NCBI GenBank assembly: GCA_017544525.1 | Contig: JAFYEA010000001.1 | Location: forward strand, 1-7,527 | DNA: 7,527 nt | Reading direction: 5' to 3' | Source of the DNA: Bacilli bacterium | GTDB lineage: Bacteria; Bacillota_I; Bacilli_A; RF39; UBA660 | Shown: positions 4,909 through 7,527 of the stretch, one piece after another | How the letters are laid out: every line of letters starts with the position of its first letter | Numbering within the stretch: the stretch's first letter is position 1 | Program-made: the position numbers and the translations under genes | Notes under the pieces: generated by a model | What the model was told of the DNA's origin: nothing | The model's input: only the letters and a program-made list of their open reading frames with translations | Databases searched by the model: none

Positions 4909-4931
4909 CACTTCTTTACTTTAATTTTTTT

Positions 4932-4940
4932 TGATATAAT
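4932..4940 (+). promoter_or_regulatory. Extended -10 promoter of the membrane/coiled-coil pair
   Basis: A perfect TATAAT at 4935-4940 has TGA directly upstream (4932-4934), an extended -10. No good -35 is present at the proper spacing (TTCTTT at 4912-4917 is the best). No clear terminator separates it from the preceding gene, so read-through is possible. Confidence 0.55.
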
Positions 4941-4957
4941 AGATTTGAGGTGTTATT

Positions 4958-5806
4958 ATGAAGGTCTTAAGAAAGATTTTAGTTTTTATTTTAGGTTTTA
5001 TTTTATACAACTTAGTGTGTGCTTTAATACTTACTTTTGCATTAAAAGATATAGTGCAAACTGAAATGATTGGAGGAGTAGTAAGAGAAAATATTCTTCC
5101 AGCAATTACTGAATCGGAGGATGTTAGTTCTGAGGAAAAGGAACAAATACAAGCTTTATTAGAAGATGAAGGCGTAAATGAAGTAATAAATGAAGTAGTA
5201 GGTGATATCTTAAATACTTTTGGAGATGAAAATGCTACATTTGATCAAGAATCAATTGATAAAATATTTGATTATGTAATAGATAATAAAGAACAATTAG
5301 AAAAAGCAATAGGAAAAGAAATTGATACAAATGAAATAGAAAAATTTAGAGATAGTCAAGAATATAGTGAATTTACTGGTGAATTATCAAAGACATTAAA
5401 TGAAGCTGGTAGTTCTTTAGATTCTTCATCTAGAGCAGTTATTAGAACTTATAATTATATTGTTTCTGATAATTTTAAAATTGCTTTAGGAATTATTATC
5501 TTTATAGATTTATTATTAATTATGTTAATTCAATGGTCATTATATAAATGGTTAGCAATATTAGGTAGAGCTCTTTATACAAGTGGTATTACTGTTATGC
5601 TTATGTACTTAGCTATTAAAGTATTCATTAATAAATTGTTGGTTGAAAATGGTATTAATATAACAATAGATACTTCTAATATATTCCTTCTTGGAATTGG
5701 TTCTTTAATCTTAGGTATTATTTTAGTTATTATTTTTAAGATAATTAATAAGGCTATAATGAATAAAGAAAAATCTATAGAAGAACCTACTAAAGAGGGG
5801 GTATAG
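4958..5806 (+). CDS. Multi-pass membrane protein with a large acidic extracytoplasmic domain, unrecognised
   Basis: A 282-residue protein that I do not recognise as a named family. Residues 5-29 form an N-terminal transmembrane helix after MKVLRK. Residues 30 to about 172 are a hydrophilic, Glu/Asp-rich, apparently helical domain with no cysteine. Three further hydrophobic helices follow at about 174-196, 198-225 and 242-265, and a charged C-terminal tail ends in KEKSIEEPTKEGV. The positive-inside rule places the large domain outside the cell and the tail inside. SD GAGGTG (4947-4952) is five bases before the ATG. Two bases separate its stop from the next gene, whose SD lies within its last codons, so the two are very likely co-translated and may act together. 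Role unknown; sensor or envelope-stress function is only a guess. Confidence 0.8.
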   Translation: MKVLRKILVFILGFILYNLVCALILTFALKDIVQTEMIGGVVRENILPAITESEDVSSEEKEQIQALLEDEGVNEVINEVVGDILNTFGDENATFDQESIDKIFDYVIDNKEQLEKAIGKEIDTNEIEKFRDSQEYSEFTGELSKTLNEAGSSLDSSSRAVIRTYNYIVSDNFKIALGIIIFIDLLLIMLIQWSLYKWLAILGRALYTSGITVMLMYLAIKVFINKLLVENGINITIDTSNIFLLGIGSLILGIILVIIFKIINKAIMNKEKSIEEPTKEGV

Positions 5807-5808
5807 AT

Positions 5809-6060
5809 ATGAGTATGAGTGAAGAGGAATTAGAAAAGACAGGTATTTTAAAAGTAATGTTAAATAAAGCTGATTCTGATGAAGAAAGTACTTTACTTGA
5901 AAAAATCGAGATGTTTGAAGAAAGATTAGATTATTTAAATGTCGAAGAAGAGAAAAAAGAAAAATTGAAAGATTTAATTTCTAAAATAAAAGAAGAAGAG
6001 GATGAAAAAGTACAAGGATTTTTATTTAAAGAATTAGAAAAAATGGTGGAAGATGAGTAA
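5809..6060 (+). CDS. Small highly charged coiled-coil protein
   Basis: An 83-residue protein dominated by Glu, Lys and Leu, predicted to be almost wholly helical with heptad-like spacing, for example LLEKIEMFEERLDYL then EEKKEKLKDLISKIKEEED. It has no membrane segment, cysteine or tryptophan. ATG 5809 is preferred, with AGAGGGGG (5794-5801) about seven bases upstream; ATG 5815 is a possible second start. It is the second gene of an operon with the membrane protein just upstream, only two bases apart. The acidic cytoplasmic tail of that protein makes a physical partnership conceivable, but this is inference. I recognise no family. Confidence 0.75.
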   Translation: MSMSEEELEKTGILKVMLNKADSDEESTLLEKIEMFEERLDYLNVEEEKKEKLKDLISKIKEEEDEKVQGFLFKELEKMVEDE

Positions 6061-6070
6061 TCTTCTTTTT
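6049..6070 (+). terminator. Intrinsic terminator of the membrane/coiled-coil operon
   Basis: GAAGAT (6049-6054) pairs with ATCTTC (6060-6065) around a five-base loop, followed by TTTTT (6066-6070). The stop codon of the small gene lies in the loop and 3' arm. Confidence 0.75.
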
Positions 6071-6134
6071 CTATGTAAAAAATGTGTCTAATAAAAAAAT
6101 ACTTTGCCGAAATCAATTATGAATCATATAATTA

Positions 6135-6143
6135 TGGTATAAT
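6135..6143 (+). promoter_or_regulatory. Extended -10 promoter of the mscS-type gene
   Basis: A perfect TATAAT (6138-6143) is preceded by TGG (6135-6137), an extended -10. No recognisable -35 is present at 16-18 bp. The start codon is about 28 bases downstream. Confidence 0.6.
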
Positions 6144-6171
6144 ATATACTCGTAAAAAGAGGGGTGTTAGT

Positions 6172-7044
6172 ATGAAAATTTTTAATGATTTTTATTCATA
6201 CTTAAGTAAAATTACATCTGTTGATAAGATATATTACTATCTAATTTTTAATACTATTATTTTATTTATTATTTTTATTGGTATTAGAAAATTAATTAGA
6301 TTTTTTGTTAGTAAAAGAACTAGTGGTAGAAAAGAATTTCTTCTTACTCAATCATTACTAATATTATCTAATATACTTGAAGTAATTTGTGTAGTCTTTA
6401 TTTGGGATGACTATATTAAAAGTCTTATGACTTTAATTAGTGTTATTACTGCTGCAATGACTATTGCTTTAAAAGATATTATATTAAATTTCTTTTGTGG
6501 TGTTTATATTAAGATAAAGAAACCATTTAAAGTAGAAGATAGAATAATAATTGATAATCTTAAGGGAGATGTAATGAACATTTCTACATTAGATTTTGAA
6601 ATACTTGAAATTTCTAATGAAGATGCTCATGGACAATCTACTGGTGTAGTTATTTCTATACCTAATTCCTATGTTTTTTCTAAACCATTAAAAAATATTA
6701 CTAAAGGTTTTAAATATGTATGGGATGAAATTACTGTTAAGGTTACTTTAGATTGTGATTTAGCTAAGAATAAACAAGAAATATATAAAATAGTTAATAA
6801 TATTGAAACTATTAAATCTATACCTAAAAAGATGAAAGATCAAGTAGATAGTTTAAATAATAGTAATAGAATTTATTTTAATCAATATAATCCAATTATT
6901 TATACTAAGATTGTTGATGGCCATGTTGAATTAACTGTTAGATATTTGATGCATCCTAAGAAATCTAGATATATTGAGAGTGTTATATGGAATAAGATAT
7001 ATACTTCATATAAAGAGGGTAATATTAATTTATTTGTAGGATAG
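6172..7044 (+). CDS. MscS-family mechanosensitive ion channel
   Basis: A 290-residue small-conductance mechanosensitive channel, expected to open under membrane tension and release osmolytes on hypo-osmotic shock. Hydrophobic helices lie at about 22-46 and 60-78, then the pore-lining TM3 at about 84-117: ITAAMTIALKDIILNFFCGV leading into IKIKKPFKVEDRI, the usual transition into the beta domain. ISIPNSYVFSKPLKN (161-175) is the typical end of the beta domain. A C-terminal alpha/beta vestibule follows. Length fits simple three-helix MscS proteins. ATG 6172 is chosen over the in-frame start at 6082 because of GAGGGG (6159-6164) and the promoter at 6138-6143. It is monocistronic. Exact subfamily is unclear, so no symbol is given. 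Confidence 0.9.
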   Translation: MKIFNDFYSYLSKITSVDKIYYYLIFNTIILFIIFIGIRKLIRFFVSKRTSGRKEFLLTQSLLILSNILEVICVVFIWDDYIKSLMTLISVITAAMTIALKDIILNFFCGVYIKIKKPFKVEDRIIIDNLKGDVMNISTLDFEILEISNEDAHGQSTGVVISIPNSYVFSKPLKNITKGFKYVWDEITVKVTLDCDLAKNKQEIYKIVNNIETIKSIPKKMKDQVDSLNNSNRIYFNQYNPIIYTKIVDGHVELTVRYLMHPKKSRYIESVIWNKIYTSYKEGNINLFVG

Positions 7045-7069
7045 AGATTAATTATTAATCTCTTTTTAT
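7043..7069 (+). terminator. Intrinsic terminator of the mscS-type gene
   Basis: AGAGATTAA (7043-7051) pairs with TTAATCTCT (7055-7063) around a tight three-base loop (five bases if the innermost pair opens), followed by a T-run to 7067. The 5' arm begins within the stop codon. Confidence 0.85.
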
Positions 7070-7083
7070 TTGTATATTTTTTT

Positions 7084-7089
7084 TATAAT
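7084..7089 (+). promoter_or_regulatory. -10 element of the rhodanese-like lipoprotein gene
   Basis: A perfect TATAAT at 7084-7089 gives a start near 7096 and a leader of about 20 bases. A second TATAAT at 7096-7101 would start transcription on the SD itself and is less likely. No good -35 is seen, and the upstream region overlaps the preceding terminator. Confidence 0.45.
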
Positions 7090-7117
7090 AAAGTGTATAA
7101 TTATATTGGAGGGTAAT

Positions 7118-7522
7118 ATGAAAAAAATAATAGTATTTTTACTTTGTATATGTGTATTATGTACTGGATGTTTTGCTTCTAAAAAAATTGAAGAGGATAA
7201 GGAAGAAACTATAGTTAAAGCAGAAAAAATATCATATACAAAATTAAATGATATAGTTAATAATTATAGTGACTATGTAAATGTTGATGTAGTTGATGTT
7301 AGAAGTGAAGAAGATTTTATGGATGGTCATATTATAGGAGCTATTAATATTCCATTATCAGATTTAAGTGATATTATAATTGCTAATGATAGAGAAATAA
7401 TTGTTTATGCTGATACTAGTGCTAAATCTAGACAAGCTGCTAATGAACTAATTACTTTGGGATATTCTAATGTTAAATATATTACTGGTATAGATAATTG
7501 GCCTTATGATTTAGAAAAGTAA
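7118..7522 (+). CDS. Rhodanese-fold lipoprotein lacking the catalytic cysteine
   Basis: A 134-residue secreted protein. MKK, a hydrophobic core (residues 4-14) and CTGC ending at Cys18 form a lipoprotein signal peptide, with an unusual Cys rather than Leu at the -3 position. The mature protein would be lipid-anchored outside the membrane. After a short charged linker, residues 38-133 form a rhodanese domain: VDVVDVRSEEDFMDGHI (56-72), GAINIPL (74-80), REIIVYADTSAKSRQAA (92-108), LGYSNVKYITGIDNWPY near 114-130. In active rhodaneses the sulfur-carrying cysteine follows the VY strand. Here it is Ala98 (YADTSAKS), so sulfurtransferase activity is not expected and a binding role is more likely. 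ATG 7118 is chosen over the in-frame start at 7070 because of GGAGG (7108-7112) and because the signal peptide begins there. Confidence 0.88.
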   Translation: MKKIIVFLLCICVLCTGCFASKKIEEDKEETIVKAEKISYTKLNDIVNNYSDYVNVDVVDVRSEEDFMDGHIIGAINIPLSDLSDIIIANDREIIVYADTSAKSRQAANELITLGYSNVKYITGIDNWPYDLEK

Positions 7523-7527
7523 AGAGA

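Noticed and set aside
5931..6116. Minus-strand reading frame of 61 codons opposite the coiled-coil gene
   Set aside because: The Ser/Phe-rich translation is the mirror of a Glu/Lys-rich gene, and no SD or promoter is visible.

Overview
The window comes from a low-GC, endospore-forming member of the Bacillota (Firmicutes). The signs are strongly A/T-biased codons, purine-rich Shine-Dalgarno (SD) sites, TATAAT-type promoters, a CotJ spore-coat operon, and a tRNA-His close to the Bacillus type. The standard bacterial code fits. Trp is written TGG, nearly all stops are TAA or TAG, and the only TGA stop is the ATGA overlap between the toxin and its presumed immunity gene. I cannot place the genus. 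The A/T richness and the gene set would suit an uncultured gut Bacilli or Erysipelotrichia-type lineage, but that is inference.

Layout. Positions 1-444 hold the 3' end of an unrecognised gene. A terminator follows, then a monocistronic DUF805 membrane protein (532-882). Positions 883-1417 have no conventional gene but are dense with signals: a rightward terminator, a probable leftward small RNA of about 110 nt with its own promoter and terminator, a rightward promoter, and a structured leader of about 280 nt. That leader contains a 24-bp long-range stem, a candidate 16-codon leader peptide, and a second hairpin that would hide the SD of the next gene. It precedes a tightly coupled operon: DUF4417 protein (1418-2101), stand-alone toxin-50-type domain (2088-2579) and small acidic putative immunity protein (2576-2905). 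The operon ends at a two-way terminator shared with the convergent tRNA-His gene (2944-3020, minus strand).

From 3078 the sequence looks like ordinary chromosome again, all on the plus strand. It holds a CotJ operon (a CotJA-like segment joined to CotJB, then CotJC, a Mn-catalase-type coat protein with an Asn/Met-rich tail) and a PF06042 nucleotidyltransferase whose strong promoter carries a perfect 16-bp palindrome. Next come a two-gene unit (multi-pass membrane protein plus charged coiled-coil protein), an MscS-type mechanosensitive channel, and a rhodanese-like lipoprotein lacking the catalytic cysteine.

How it fits together. The toxin/immunity operon looks like an acquired accessory module. 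DUF4417 and toxin-50 domains are both typical of phages and mobile elements. The module lies against the 3' end of a tRNA, and a 9-of-10 match to that tRNA end sits on its other side. The most interesting feature is its leader, which has the arrangement of a translational attenuator, with two mutually exclusive stems and a leader peptide. The remaining genes are housekeeping, envelope or sporulation functions in separate short units, most ending in an intrinsic terminator.
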